DNA of 64,000 bases. It comes from Lantana camara. Its lineage: Eukaryota > Streptophyta > Magnoliopsida > Lamiales > Verbenaceae. This document shows, in pieces, positions 22,920 to 34,799 of this stretch. The notes beneath the pieces are model-generated. The model was not told the origin of the DNA. It worked only from the letters and a program-made list of their open reading frames with translations, and did not search any database. Each line of letters opens with the position of its first letter. Position 1 is the first letter of the stretch. Where the stretch lies: the NCBI GenBank assembly GCA_037501455.1, contig CM074856.1, positions 101,401,001 to 101,465,000 on the forward strand. The letters are read 5' to 3'. The translations under genes were made by a program, and so were the position numbers.

Positions 22920-25177
22920 ACCTCGTTAATCGTGTTTCTGATTCGTCTCAATTATTCTGAATTTGGTAGAAATTCTTAGGTTTAGATGTGAATTAGGTAT
23001 TCATGAGTTCTTTTAGAAAGCCTGAAATACGAAACTGTAATTTTTCTTAAATTTCTGAAACTGTTTTCCTAAGTTGTGTTTTTGAAAAACCGTTTTGATT
23101 GAAATTAATTTAAATCGTGTTTTTGAATTTTGGATTGTTGTTGGTTTTTGAACTAAAAGTACGAAACACGAAATCGCGTTACGAAAACACGAGCTTGGAC
23201 GTGCTAAGGCGTAGCACGCCAGGCCCGTGCGCCCGCTCGCCCAGCAGTCCCGCAGCCGCGTGGGACTGCCCGCCGCTGCCGCCCGCTAGCGCCTAGGCGC
23301 GCCCGCCTGCTCCTCCTGCAACCGCACGGGAGCCTTCTGTCGCCCACCTAGGCGGAGCGCGCGCCTTGCGCGTGAGAAGGCGTGCGCGCTGCGCGTGCGT
23401 GCCGGCAGCCTTGCTGCTGGCGTGCACGCGCTTGCGTGCGATTCAAGCGGTCTGCATGGGCTGGCGTGCGGGCGAGTCCGGGCCCTTCGTTTCGCGATCT
23501 TGATTTTCGTGTTTAGTCCAATCCAATCCCGATTTAATTTTCTGAAAAATTTTTATTTAATAAATTTGAATTATTTTTGAAATAATTGTTTAAATTGGGA
23601 TTTTGAAAATTTAAACGATTTAAATTTTGGAAAAATTACAATCTTTATTTTTTGAAAAATATTGAAAGAACAAAATTATTAATTTTCAGAAATTAATTGG
23701 AATTTTATTAGTTTATTATTTTTCGGGTTTTATTGAAAAGGCTCTTGAACAAGAATTGCATCTAAGTCGTGTTTTAAACTATTAGAGCTTAAAGCGAGAA
23801 TTTTAATTTATTGGTTAAATTTAAATTCTTGCAAAAACATGTTAAGTGATCATGGGTTTAGATCTATGTATGGTTTTAATTTATGCACATGGATGGTTTA
23901 AATTGGGGTTGGAGCCCTATAGTTGCGTTTTTTCAATTGAGGTTGGAGCCTCACTTATGTGCGTAATGTTATGTGATTTATTATGTGGCTTTCCATATTA
24001 CTGTTTTTGAGGCCGGGGTATGCCCCGTGTAATTGTCTAAGGCCAATATGAAGATTGAGCCTTATTACTTTATGTCTTTTTCCTTTTATTGTAATTTGAG
24101 AGTAGAGATAGGTGGTGAGGTTTTATTTTCATTTTGGAGATAATGAACCCATGGAGTAAGATGGGCCACATTCAAGTAACAAGGAGGCCATAAGTGAAGA
24201 CCCCTCAAAATGTTAGGGAGGGGAATCTCAATTGTTAAATGTAATAGAGATAGGGCTCGTATTTTGTTACCGCTTTCCCTTATGTGATTTAAACTGTTTA
24301 TGTGGCATGTATGTTAGAACTTGTGATTGTGGAGTGGCTCCCACATATCACGCATAAGATAGGTAGAACCCATGATCATTACATGTTAGTATCATGCTAG
24401 GACATGTTATCTGTTTATGTGCTTGTTTGAAATGCATTTAAGTGTACTTGCATTAATCAAGACTAATAAAATTGGATAACATATATGTTGGTGAGGTCGA
24501 ACCGGACAACTCTCCGGTTGATTCGAAAATTCCCATTAAATATTAAGCTAATTTCGAACAAATAGGTATTTAATTCAAGATGCAAATTTTGAATTAAATT
24601 CCTAGCATTCCATCAATAGGTTTTAAGTTTAGTAAGTAAAGCTAGTTATTGTCCGCGAGTCGTGGGATAGCTAGTGGAGCTTATTAGTTCTTAGTTACCT
24701 AATTGATCATTTTAAATGATCAATATTTCATGAATCAATTTTAGCAAGGGCGATGTCCACGAGTCGTGGGTCGTTCGAACTAAGTTTTGGTCATGATCTT
24801 ATGATTGATGGGTTTAGCTTAACGCCTAAGTAAATATGGATGTCGAACGAGTCGTGGGTCCATATTGAAAGATAGGTGATGCAAAAACAATTACTAAGAG
24901 TTCTAAAGGTGTTAGAATTGGTAAGTTGTACCTACCTAGCGTTCTTACTTAGAATGTCTGCGAGTCGTGGGTTCGAGGTAAAATACCTAGGATCTTAGTA
25001 CCCATTGGGAAACGTGTTCCTCCTAGATCTTTGGGAATTCTAGATATTTGAAAAACAGTGGGAGCTACATTAGATTAAAGACCTTATCCTTTGTATATCG
25101 TTATAATTCAGCATGTTCACTAGTTCTCTGTTTTACCATTTAGGTCGAAGATTCTGTGATTCTCTACGTGTTTTGAA
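22920..25177 (+). other. Long untranslated leader of the copia element
   Basis: About 2.26 kb without a coding region. It contains a strongly GC-rich block at about 23190-23500, rich in GCGCG and CGCCC, inside otherwise AT-rich DNA. It also has four copies of CGAGTCGTGGG between 24656 and 24971. The leader ends in the start codon of gag. Confidence 0.7.
24656..24971 (+). repeat. Four dispersed CGAGTCGTGGG motifs in the copia leader
   Basis: Exact 11-mers occur at 24656, 24760, 24848 and 24961, each preceded by TGTC or TTGTC within a few bases. At 24758-24770 the motif extends to CCACGAGTCGTGG, a perfect odd-length palindrome. Confidence 0.85.
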
Positions 25178-28100
25178 ATGGCAACCAAAAACCCTCTTGT
25201 ATCGATCCTCGAGTCAAACAAGTTGATTGGTCCCAACTATTCTGATTGGCTGAGGAATCTAAAATCATTTGAGATTCTGAGAAGAGAACTTATGTTCTCT
25301 TCGAAGGGGAGCCTAGTCCTGAAGGGGAGGCTCCCACTCGGGCCGAGCGGGACGCGATTCAGAAGTGGAAGGATGATAATCTCCAAGCCCGTTGGCTTAT
25401 GTTGGCTAACATGTCTCCGGACTTGCAAAGGCAACATGAGACCATGGAATTCGCTTGGGAGATTTACGACCACTTAGAGCAACTTTACCGCCCTCATGAA
25501 CGTGTTACAAGGTATAACACTTCAAAGGAATTGTTCCACTTGAGAATGAGGGAAGGTTCAAGTGTCCATGAATATGGACTCAAGTTTCTTGCCCTTACTG
25601 AGAAACTTGCCTCCATGGACATGCCACTGAAAGATGAGCTTTCAGTGGATTTGTTGCTAGCTTCGCTCCCACCATCATTCAACCTATTTGTCCTTAACTT
25701 CAATATGAATCATGCTGGTGCTAATGTAGCTGAGCTGATTAGTCAGCTTGTGACTGCTGAAAGCACGATCAAGAAGGACAATAAGGTTTTGATGGTGAAT
25801 GCTCCATCTTCCTCTTCTGGGCCTTCTAAAGGTAAGGGCAAGAAAGCCCAAAAGAAGAAGAAGAAACCCCTTAGGCCCACTGGTGGCGTTTCGAAGGGGA
25901 AGGCCCAAAAGAAGAAGCGTGATCAGAAAGAGGATGTTTGCTTCCATTGTGGCAAAGCGGGATATTGGAGGAGAAACTGCCCAGAGTACAAGGCTACTCT
26001 AAAGAAAGGTATGTTTCTCGTTGAAATAAATCTTTCTATTAATTCTAGTTCTTGGGTACTTGATACCGGTTGTGGGACTCATATCTGTAATGATGTACAG
26101 AGGCTAAGTGAAGTCCAACAACTCAAAGAAGGAGAATGTGTCTTGAAGATCGGCGATGGCTCAAACGTAGAAGCTCGACCTTTAGGCACAATTAGATTAG
26201 ATTTAGGTAGTTTTGAGTTAGTCTTAAATAAAGTCCTTTATGTACCGAGAATTATTCGTAATATAATTTCAGTTCCAATTTTAGATTGTGAAGGTTATGA
26301 AACTTATATTAAGAATGGTAAATATTTTATCAAACGGAACAACTCTTCCGTTCACATCGGTACTCTAAGTAATGGACTTTATCTAACTCAGAATATCAAT
26401 ATTATGAATATACAACGAGAAACTAAACGTAAGAGACATGACAAAGTTTCAGCTCCCTTATGCCATGCTAGATTAGGACACATTTCCAAGAACAGAATTA
26501 ACAAGATAAACACTTTAGGATCATTCTCTGAAAATGATCTTCAGGAGTTAACTTCTTGCGAATCCTGTCTCAAAGGAAAAATGTCCAAAGTCCCTTTTAA
26601 AGGAACTGTGGAACGTGCCACTAAGGTTTTGGATTTGATCCATACTGATGTTTGTGGACCTCTTAGTGTAGGCACTAGAAACAATCATCAGTATTTTATA
26701 ACCTTTACTGATGATTTTAGTCGGTATGGTTATGTATACTTAATGAAGTATAAATCTGAAGCTTTTGAGAAATTCTTAGAATTTCAAAAGGAGGTTGAGA
26801 ACCAAACTAGTCATAAGATCAAAGCACTTAGATCTGATCGAGGAGGTGAATATCTTAGTTAAGAATTCTTTAATCATCTCAAAGATAATGGGATTATCTC
26901 TCAGTGGACTCCTCCGGGAACTCCTCAGCTTAATGGAGTTTCTGAGAGAAGGAATCGAACCCTACTTGATATGGTTCGCTCCATGATGAGTTTCACTGAC
27001 TTACCACCTTCTTTCTGGGGTTATGCCCTAGAAAGTGCAGCAAAGATTTTGAATCTTGTTCCCTCTAAGTCAGTCCCTAAAACGCCCTATGAAATGTGGC
27101 ATGGTAAAATCCCTAGTTATTCTTACTTAAGAATTTGGGGTTGTCCTGCTTACGTGAACAGGACAGTGGGAGATAAGTTAGAATCTCGTTCTAACTTATG
27201 CTACTTTGTAGGTTATCCTAAGGAATCCATAGGATATTACTTCTATGATCAATCTGAGCAAAAGGTGTTTGTTTCCAGAAATGCCACTTTTCTTGAGGAA
27301 CCATTCCTTAAAGAAAAGAAAGGCAAGATCATAGAATTAGAAGAAGTACAAAGTGACCCCACACCACCCAATGAAGAAACGTCTCATTCTGATCAACCAC
27401 AACCAATCACGAATTTCGATACACGCGTAAATCCTCCTCTAAAGCATTCTGAACGCACTCCTAGACAGCCGGAGAGATGGTATGGATTCTTCCATGAAAT
27501 CTCTCAAAAGGATAATGATCCTTTAACATATGAGGAGGCACTTTCAGATTCTGACTCTGAACAGTGGATAGAAGCCATGAAATCCGAAATGGATTCCATG
27601 AACTCCAACCAAGTTTGGACATTGGTAGATTTGCCTGATGGGGTCAAACCCATAGGTTGCAAATGGATCTTTAAGAGAAAGCTTGGAGTTGATGGAAGCA
27701 TTGCAGCCTATAAAGCAAGACTGGTTGCAAAAGGATTCACTCAAAGACCCGGCATGGACTTTGATGAAACCTTCTCACCAGTTGCAATGCAAAAGTCTAT
27801 TCGGATCATGCTTGCCATTGCTGCATATTATGACTACGAGATATGGCAAATGGATGTGAAAACTGCCTTTCTCAATGGTGACATTGATAAAGACATTTAC
27901 ATGGAGCAACCCAGAGGTTTCACATTCAGTGGGAGTGAGCAAAAGGTTTGCAAACTCCAAAGATCAATCTATGGTTTGAAACAGGCTTCTAGGAATTGGA
28001 ACATTCGATTTGATGAATCAGTCAAAGCGTTTGGCTTCATCCAAATTTCGAATGAATCATGTGTGTATAGAAAGGAATTGGAGACCTCAGTGCAATTCTT

Positions 28101-29097
28101 AGTACTTTATGTTGATGACATCCTTCTTATTGGGAATTCGAAGGATGACATGAAAGTGACTAAGTTATGGTTATCGAACCAATTCGAGATGAAAGATCTT
28201 GGTGATGCGTCCTATATCCTTGGAATTAAAATCTATCGAGATAGATCTAGAAGGTTAATAGGACTATCACAGTCGATGTACATTGACAAAGTATTGAAGA
28301 GATTTAATATGGAGTCAACAAAGGTTAAGAACCTTCCTATGAGTGTAGGAACATGTCTTTCAAAGAAGATGTGTCCTAAGACTAACCTTGAGAAGGAGAG
28401 AATGACTCATACACCTTATGCGTCAGCAATAGGTAGCATAATGTATGCAATGTTATTTACTCGACCGGATGTGGCTTATGCACTTAGTGTGACATGTCGT
28501 TTCCAATCTGACCCTGGAGATGGTCACTGGTCTGCCGTGAAGAATATTCTTAAGTACTTGAAAAGTACTAAAGATTTATTCTTAGTTTACGGAGGTCAGA
28601 AAGATCTTACTGTCGAAGGATACTGCGATGCAAGCTTTACATCTGACTTAGATGATTTTAAGTCAATGTCAGGATACATTTTCTGCCTAAACAACGGAGC
28701 AGTGAGTTGGAAGAGTTCCAAGCAAACTACCACTGCAGATTCGACCACTGAGGCCGAATACTTAGCTGCAAATGATGCAGCTAAGGAAGGTGTTTGGATT
28801 AGAAACATCATTCAAGAGTTGAACGTTGTTCCTAGCATGAAAGACCCCATTACTGTGTTTTGTGACAACACTGGGGCGGTTGCTCAAGCAAGAGAACCAA
28901 GATCTCACCAACGGACCAAGCACATTATGAGGAAGTATCACCTTATCCGTGATATTATCAAAAGAGGAGATGTGCTAATTGAGAGGGTCACATCAGCAGA
29001 GAACGTGGCAGATCCACTTACTAAACCCCTTAGTCGAGAAGCTTTCCAAGGTCATCTTCAGAAGATGGGACTTAGAGTAGCTTTAGAATGGCTTTGA
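25178..29097 (+). pseudogene. Copia gag-pol polyprotein, nearly intact (one frameshift, one stop)
   Basis: It would encode the capsid protein and the enzymes for copying and inserting the element. From ATG at 25178, gag (MATKNPLVSILESNK...) is frameshifted between about 25262 and 25290 and then runs open to 26862. The zinc knuckle at 25939-25980 reads CFHCGKAGYWRRNC: the usual histidine is tyrosine (codon 25963-25965). Protease has DTG at 26062-26070. Integrase has its HHCC ligands (H 26464 and 26479, C 26557 and 26566), catalytic D at 26647 and 26836 and E at 26944, a D-35-E spacing. A TAA at 26860-26862 falls between the last two, and the same frame then runs to 29097. RT keeps YVDD (28108-28119). 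RNase H starts near 28620 (YCDAS) and keeps STTEAEY. The two lesions and the altered knuckle make autonomous activity unlikely. Confidence 0.93.
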
Positions 29098-29100
29098 CGG

Positions 29101-29113
29101 ACAAGTGGGAGAT
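29101..29113 (+). other. Copia polypurine tract
   Basis: ACAAGTGGGAGAT lies between the gag-pol stop and the 3' LTR start. AAGTGGGAGATTG is the usual form in plant copia elements. Confidence 0.88.
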
Positions 29114-31044
29114 TGTTAGGAATAGTGCCCTAGAAAGCCGATTGTATATCCGCTTTGTGCTTTTCCTTATTGTAATCACAGACAATCTTTGAATGGAATA
29201 ACGAATTGAGGCAACACTTCTTTATATGCTCTTGTTTGGTATGCGTTTACTTTATCTATGCATGTATAAGAACTCCCCTAATCCTGATGACTTTAGGACT
29301 CTACCATTTAGGTGAAATGGTTCATGAAACGAGCCCTATATCACATAAGTCATGATTAGTAAAATACTCCAAGCCGATGAGTCCTACAAATAGTGGGAGT
29401 GTCAACCTGACTCCTCTAAGGCTTGCTTGTGGGATCACGCCCTTAAGAAGGACCACCTTGTTTCATGGAGGTGCAAAGTGTATAGTTGATACGTGCGTGA
29501 TATATGAGGGTGCTTACTTTAATAAGTAAGTTCACTGAGGTGCCCCGTGTGAGAACATTCCTAAATGGGAAAGGAAGTTTCTATTTCAGGAAATGGAAAC
29601 TTCCAGATTAGGAAATATCTCACGAGTCATTGATGTGATTAATTGATCCTTAAGACTTGAGGTTCCTTGTCACTTTATGAGTTAACTCTGTAGTCTTAGA
29701 TATAAGTTTTAAAGGGTGTCGCCTTAGACAACTGATTCAAGGCTTATGATGGGGCTGCACAAGTGATTCATGAAAGTGAATGAGAATCAAGAAAGGACCT
29801 GCACTTGCATTTGCAAGGTGATCTCTTATTGTGTAAGTCATTCATATGCCATATGGAGTCCTTGGCCAAGGCCGTAGATCAAGACATCAAGAAAAGGGTT
29901 TCTTGGATTGAGATCAAATGGATATGAAATGCACTTAGCTTTAAGACCGGATTATTAGGGTTCTGATTATTCCCTTACCCTAGATCTTGGTTGAGAGATA
30001 GTAAGTAGGAGGATTATATCTAACATTACTCAATGACTTAAAGGTTCTGTCGAATCCGAACATTCCAATTCAGCTAGGGGTTAAAACACCTGTTGCTAGA
30101 CTATGGTCGTTTAATCTGTGGACTGATTAATTAATTAGGGTCACTGCTAATTGAATTGAGAACCTAGAGGGTCACACACAACAACTTGGTTACATGAGTT
30201 GAAGCTTTAAAATGATTAAACGAGTTAATCGGGCCAAAGGGTTCCACACGTGTGAAACCACACGTGTAGGTCACGTGCGTGACACGTGTCCTTCATGGAC
30301 ACGTGTGCATGTGCGTGGATATTTATTTGGAGATTAAATAATTAATGTGTTAATTATTTAATAGACTTTGGTTTAATTTTGAATTAAAAAGAAAGTCTGA
30401 TTTTGGAGAAAAAATAATCTAGTTAATTAATTATGAATTAATTAATTAGATAAAATAAGTTATTTATTTTAAATAAATAAAGTATAAAATTATCCAAAAA
30501 TAGTTTGGATATTTTTAGCTCTCTTAAAGTTGATTTGAATTAGAATTCAAAGTCAAAGTTGGAAAATACTTGATGATCAAGTAATAGGAGAGAGAGGGAC
30601 CAAATCCTTGCCCAACAAGGATTGGATTCGGCCGTCCCTCTCCCTTACCTATATATAGGGGAGCTTATGCTCTCCTTTAGAGCTAATTGGCAATTCTTTT
30701 GATTCATGTGTTGAACACCTTCCCTTCTCCAAGATAAACGAAACCCTAGGTTAAGCCTAAACACTAACTAGAGAACTAGCATCCTTACTAGTTAGATTGT
30801 GATCAAGTTGGTGGACTATCTCTAGAGAGCTTCAAGTTAGAAGTTTGAATATTCGAGCTTTACCAAGGAGCGGGGATCAAGCCGCGAGAAGAGCGTTCTT
30901 GGGTGGCTTGAAACGCTTCAAGAAAGAATATAAGAAAAGTAAGTTTCTTATCTTTACGAATTTAGATACACGATTGCGAGTCCTAGATCCTTTTGTTGGA
31001 AATTTTTTAAATTTCCACTGCTTTCTGATTCGTGTTTTCCAACA
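29114..31044 (+). mobile_element. Copia 3' LTR
   Basis: 1931 bp, with about 30 substitutions relative to the 5' LTR, mostly transitions. It keeps the ACGTG cluster (30245-30307) and TATA box (30649). Confidence 0.95.
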
Positions 31045-31049
31045 TAAAC
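31045..31049. repeat. Target duplication TAAAC of the copia element, right copy
   Basis: Matches 20969-20973 exactly. Confidence 0.95.
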
Positions 31050-31428
31050 CGTTTCTTAGTGTGTGTGTGTGTGGTTTCTTGTATGAAATGTAATATATGA
31101 AAAAGTGGGAGAAGAGATACATATATGTTATATTATATCATCCACTAAAAGCATGGAACCACCACTAATTGCATTTAAGTCCCTAAGTCATTTAAATGAA
31201 TGCAATCAAGTTCCATTCCATAAGATATGAGTAATTAACTCCAATTCATGTTATACAATTAAGTCATCAAATTTAGGAAATGGTCAATTAAGGCACTTAA
31301 CAATTAATTCATGTAATTTCTCACATTAACAACAATTTCATATAAGTTCATGGAAATATTAAGAATCTAATGTCATGAGATTTATAAATTAACACATAAT
31401 GATTGAATGGAAAAACCGGGGATTTACA
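31050..31428 (-). mobile_element. Solo gypsy LTR on minus strand, second segment
   Basis: Continuation of 18655-20973 after the copia insertion. It ends ACCGGGGATTTACA, the reverse complement of an LTR start TGTAAATCCCC. A short (GT)n run lies near 31058-31073. Confidence 0.88.
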
Positions 31429-31433
31429 GTGTC
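31429..31433. repeat. Target duplication GTGTC, right copy
   Basis: Matches 18650-18654 and closes the solo LTR insertion. Confidence 0.9.
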
Positions 31434-32612
31434 TCACGTACACTTATCTTTCTTGTGTAGACCAGCTTCCTGGTGACGAGGAGCAGGCTCCATAGGCTAT
31501 ATCCTTGTTCTCTTTTGTCATTACAGGTGAGGTTTAATTTTGAGTTATATAGAACATTTACAACCTTACTTGAGATTTCGGCCAAAATATATATATATAT
31601 ATCTCTATAACCTTTCATAAAGTCTCAAATGATTTCCAATGAACTATTTCAACTGTACTGAATCGACCGTATTTTGGCAAGTATACTGTACTGTACTGTG
31701 GGCCCGAGGGTAGTGTATTGAGCTAACCGGGAAAGCAAGGGCTGATAGGTAACTCTTGCACTATCCTCACCATTTTGGGATGACCCCTGAATCCACTAGG
31801 AGATTAGTGGAGGAAGGAGGCCCGGGTATAGGGATTCATGTACCCTACGCTCACCATGACTGGATGGTTGGGCCTTGCAAACCCAGCATCACCCGGAGGG
31901 AAAAGAGTTACTGAAACTGCTATTGATTGATTGCACTGTAATACTTGTATGATGACCTAATCAATTGGTAACATAATTATTGTACACTTTCGGAGTCAAG
32001 GTTGGAGAATTGCCCTCACTCGCTGGGCCACTGATTGACTGGAATTGAATTAATTGCTAAACTTGATAGTTGTAATTTCGGGTGATGTTTATGTGGTTAT
32101 TGAACTTATATTGTATTTTGCAAACTTCACCCGAGGTTATAACTTGCATGTACTTGCGCTTATATTTATTATACCCCTTACTCAGTCTTCCATAGACTAA
32201 CGCCTCCACTTTTCAGGTTGTTGCAGGTGCGTGCTAGGCAGGAATAAGAGTCGTGTGGAGTCTTTAATTCGGGTCTAGCACACTACACCTTCATGTTATT
32301 GATGCATATGAGTACTTATGACTTACTTCAGCTATTTTGGGAATTTTTGTACATCTATGGTTATGGTTGCACGTATTGAGAACGTATGAACTTTTGTTGT
32401 AAACAATCTTGCTTAATGGAAATGTTTATGCTACCGCTGATTTATATTGTACATATTATATGGTTTCGGAGTTAGTCTCGCCTAGTTAGGATGGTTTTCT
32501 TTTTATTGTCACTCGTTCGCTATACATTTAGTTTATGTACGAATTTTCCATTTCGTATGTGGGCTAAACTATAGTGCAGGGGATGTGGTATCCTGGCGTG
32601 TCGGGTGCTACA
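31434..32612 (+). mobile_element. Gypsy 3' LTR, second segment
   Basis: Continuation of 17279-18654. It holds the CTCAGTCTTCCATAGACT hairpin (32181-32198) and ends CGGGTGCTACA. It is followed directly by the body of another LTR, so the whole element had inserted near that LTR's start. Confidence 0.85.
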
Positions 32613-34086
32613 CCCTGTTCGTCCGTCCTTACAGGTTCGTGCCACGTGTGAGTTTAATTTCCGTATTTGCCTTTAATTTCAGACTTTAATTTGTTTATAT
32701 TCATGAAATATGCTCTTTATTTGATAATTATATGAAATTACTTGAATTATTTGATTTAAATGTCATAAATATGCCTAAGTGTTTATATCTTTTGAATTCT
32801 TATAAAATGTGAATTTATATGGTATGTTTTAAATTCCTAACATGCTAATTTCTTGAATTATATGAATTTAATTGAATTATATGCATTTGGACTTGATTGC
32901 ATGAGTTTTAAATGTTCGAGGACTTATTTGAAAATAGGCTTTGGGCCTATTTGACACTTTTTGAACGTTTAGGGACCTATTTGAAAATAGGACCCCTTGA
33001 ACTTCTTTGTTCGATATCTTGAGCTCGGGAACTTAGATTTGAGATCCGTCTTTGCCATTGTACTCCTTTCGATGATTCGGATCCAATGGAACTAACCTCG
33101 TAGTTTTTCGGTTCCGTTTGAACCCCGACGAAGCCATTTTTTACCCTTTTGATCCAAAAATCGAGATATAGCCTACGTTGACTTTTAGTCCTGATTCCTT
33201 AGCTAATTTTCAGCCATATTCATCCCATTTCTTCCCCTTTTCATTGAATTGCAGCTGCTTTGGAGACAGCAGAGAGATTTCCACTATTCATCATCTTTTA
33301 CATCCATTTTTGCCCAAGAGCTTCTTGTTTCTAACGATCCTCAACGATCCAAGGTAAGATCCGTGTTCCTCGTGAGTCATGCTTCAATTTAAGCTCCATT
33401 CTGTGTCTAATATTCAAGGTTTTATGCATGAGTGAATAGGTTGATGAATAGTTAGGTTTTCATTCAAGTTTTAATACTTACTTCCTTGTTGCATATCTTG
33501 AGTTCTAGTGCATGAAATGGATTCATTTCAACTTCTTTAACTTGTTTCTTTGCATTTAATTCTTGGTAGTTGAGTATATTAAAGTATTCCATTAATGATC
33601 TTGAGTATATTAACTTGAAATAGTTGGATTCTTATAAGAAATTAACTGCTGCGTTTGATTATTGTTGCTTCGGTTTGAGCAGGATGTTTGTGTGAATTTT
33701 GCATAAGTTTTGTGCATGAAATGCATGGTTTGAGACCTGAATTTGTTATGTGATTGACTGCCCTGTTTCATGTTGATGTTGCCTGCAATTTCCCTTCATT
33801 TCAGCTGCATAAATGGAGGATTTTAGTGTGTAAATAAACTGTTGTCATGACCTTGTTGTGGTACGTTGTTGTTGCGGTTGTTTTGTGTGATATATGCATG
33901 ATTTTTCTTAGCTTATGGCTTCGAATTTTTGTACATCTGTTGCCCTACATAGCTTTCTTTTCCCTTTGCCTTTCACAACTTTGAAACAACAGCAACTCGT
34001 TGGAGAAGAGAAGCAACAACAGCAGCCACGCCTGTGGCTGCTACCCTTCGTTTTTTGAGACACAACCGTGTCTCATGGGGATTATA
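32613..34086 (+). mobile_element. Fragment of a + strand gypsy LTR (5' part)
   Basis: It opens CCCTGTTCGTCCGTCC and then CACGTGTGAGTTTAATT. This resembles LTR starts elsewhere in the window (TGTGACACCCC, then CACGAGTGAGTTTAATT at 42568) without the first few bases, which should lie at the far side of the element inserted here. It contains two perfect stem-loops at 34021-34075 and is cut off at about 34087 by a minus-strand LTR. No gene is seen. Confidence 0.75.
34021..34075 (+). repeat. Two perfect stem-loops in the LTR fragment
   Basis: At 34021-34042 arms AGCAGCCAC and GTGGCTGCT enclose GCCT. At 34056-34075 arms TGAGACAC and GTGTCTCA enclose AACC. Both have perfect 8-9-bp stems and 4-nt loops. 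Confidence 0.85.
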
Positions 34087-34799
34087 AGTAGTATCCCAAG
34101 CGGTAGACATCACATCCCCCGCACTAGAGCTCGACGCGTGTAACGAAATGGAGAATCAGCACACGCACCAAGCACTAGCGAACGGGAGACAAACAAAAGC
34201 TACACCTAAGCTAGACGGTTTACACCCTCAAATAGAGCGTGCATATATCAATCATACAAGAGTGGAAGCATTAAAACAAACCATAAACAAGTCATAAAGC
34301 CAAGATTACAAGCCCCTTAAAACAAATTATATACAGACTTGCCACAACGGGACGAAAGTAACAAATACAAACCACGTCTCAAGCTACAAGCTCCAAAGGT
34401 ACAAGTGCAAAATGAACTAAGTAAGAAAAATGCAGACTCAAACTAGACTAGCAAGACTCCAAAAGATTGCAAATCGCCTAGCTCGAACCAAAAGACCGGT
34501 ACCTGTAAGCTAAAAACATAAAGAGGGAGGGGTCAGTCACACGGACTGAGTGAGGCGCTACACACGCTTGCGTACATACGTTTACGGAGCACAACACATA
34601 TCATAGTTGAGAGTTCATGAACCGGGCCTGGTTTTTGCATTCTAAATCATTTTCTCACATGATAATACATACAGGGAGAGAGAGAGAGTTAGGGGCCAAA
34701 GGCCAAAGCAACCAAATTTTATTAATTGAGAATCTACTCCCGTTTCATGAACTATTACATAACATTCTAACATAACGGACACACAAAACAAACCTTCAA
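34087..34799 (-). mobile_element. Minus-strand gypsy LTR fragment A
   Basis: It begins AGTAGTATCCCAAGCGG, then CATCACATCCCCCGCACTAGAGC, a decayed form of the TGTAGCrCCC...CACATCCCCCGCAC signature that marks reversed LTR 3' ends in this window. It has the TCAGTC/GACTGA hairpin at 34533-34549. It stops where fragment B begins. Confidence 0.75.

Larger units (their letters stand above)
20974..31044 (+). mobile_element. Complete Ty1/copia LTR retrotransposon (10071 bp)
   Basis: Two 1931-bp LTRs (20974-22904 and 29114-31044) begin TGTTAGGAATAG and end TTCCAACA. They flank a primer site, a long leader, a gag-pol frame and a polypurine tract. The 5-bp duplication TAAAC on both sides shows a clean insertion into the minus-strand solo LTR. 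By eye the LTRs differ at about 30 positions (~1.5%), so it is moderately old. Domain order protease-integrase-RT-RNase H marks it as copia. I do not assign a lineage. Confidence 0.97.

Noticed and set aside
23190..23500. rRNA gene or host CpG-island promoter
   Set aside because: It lies inside the copia leader between primer site and gag, and no rRNA-like sequence is recognisable.
25237..28811. Minus-strand open frames across the copia gag-pol
   Set aside because: They are shadows of the + strand polyprotein and lack any domain.
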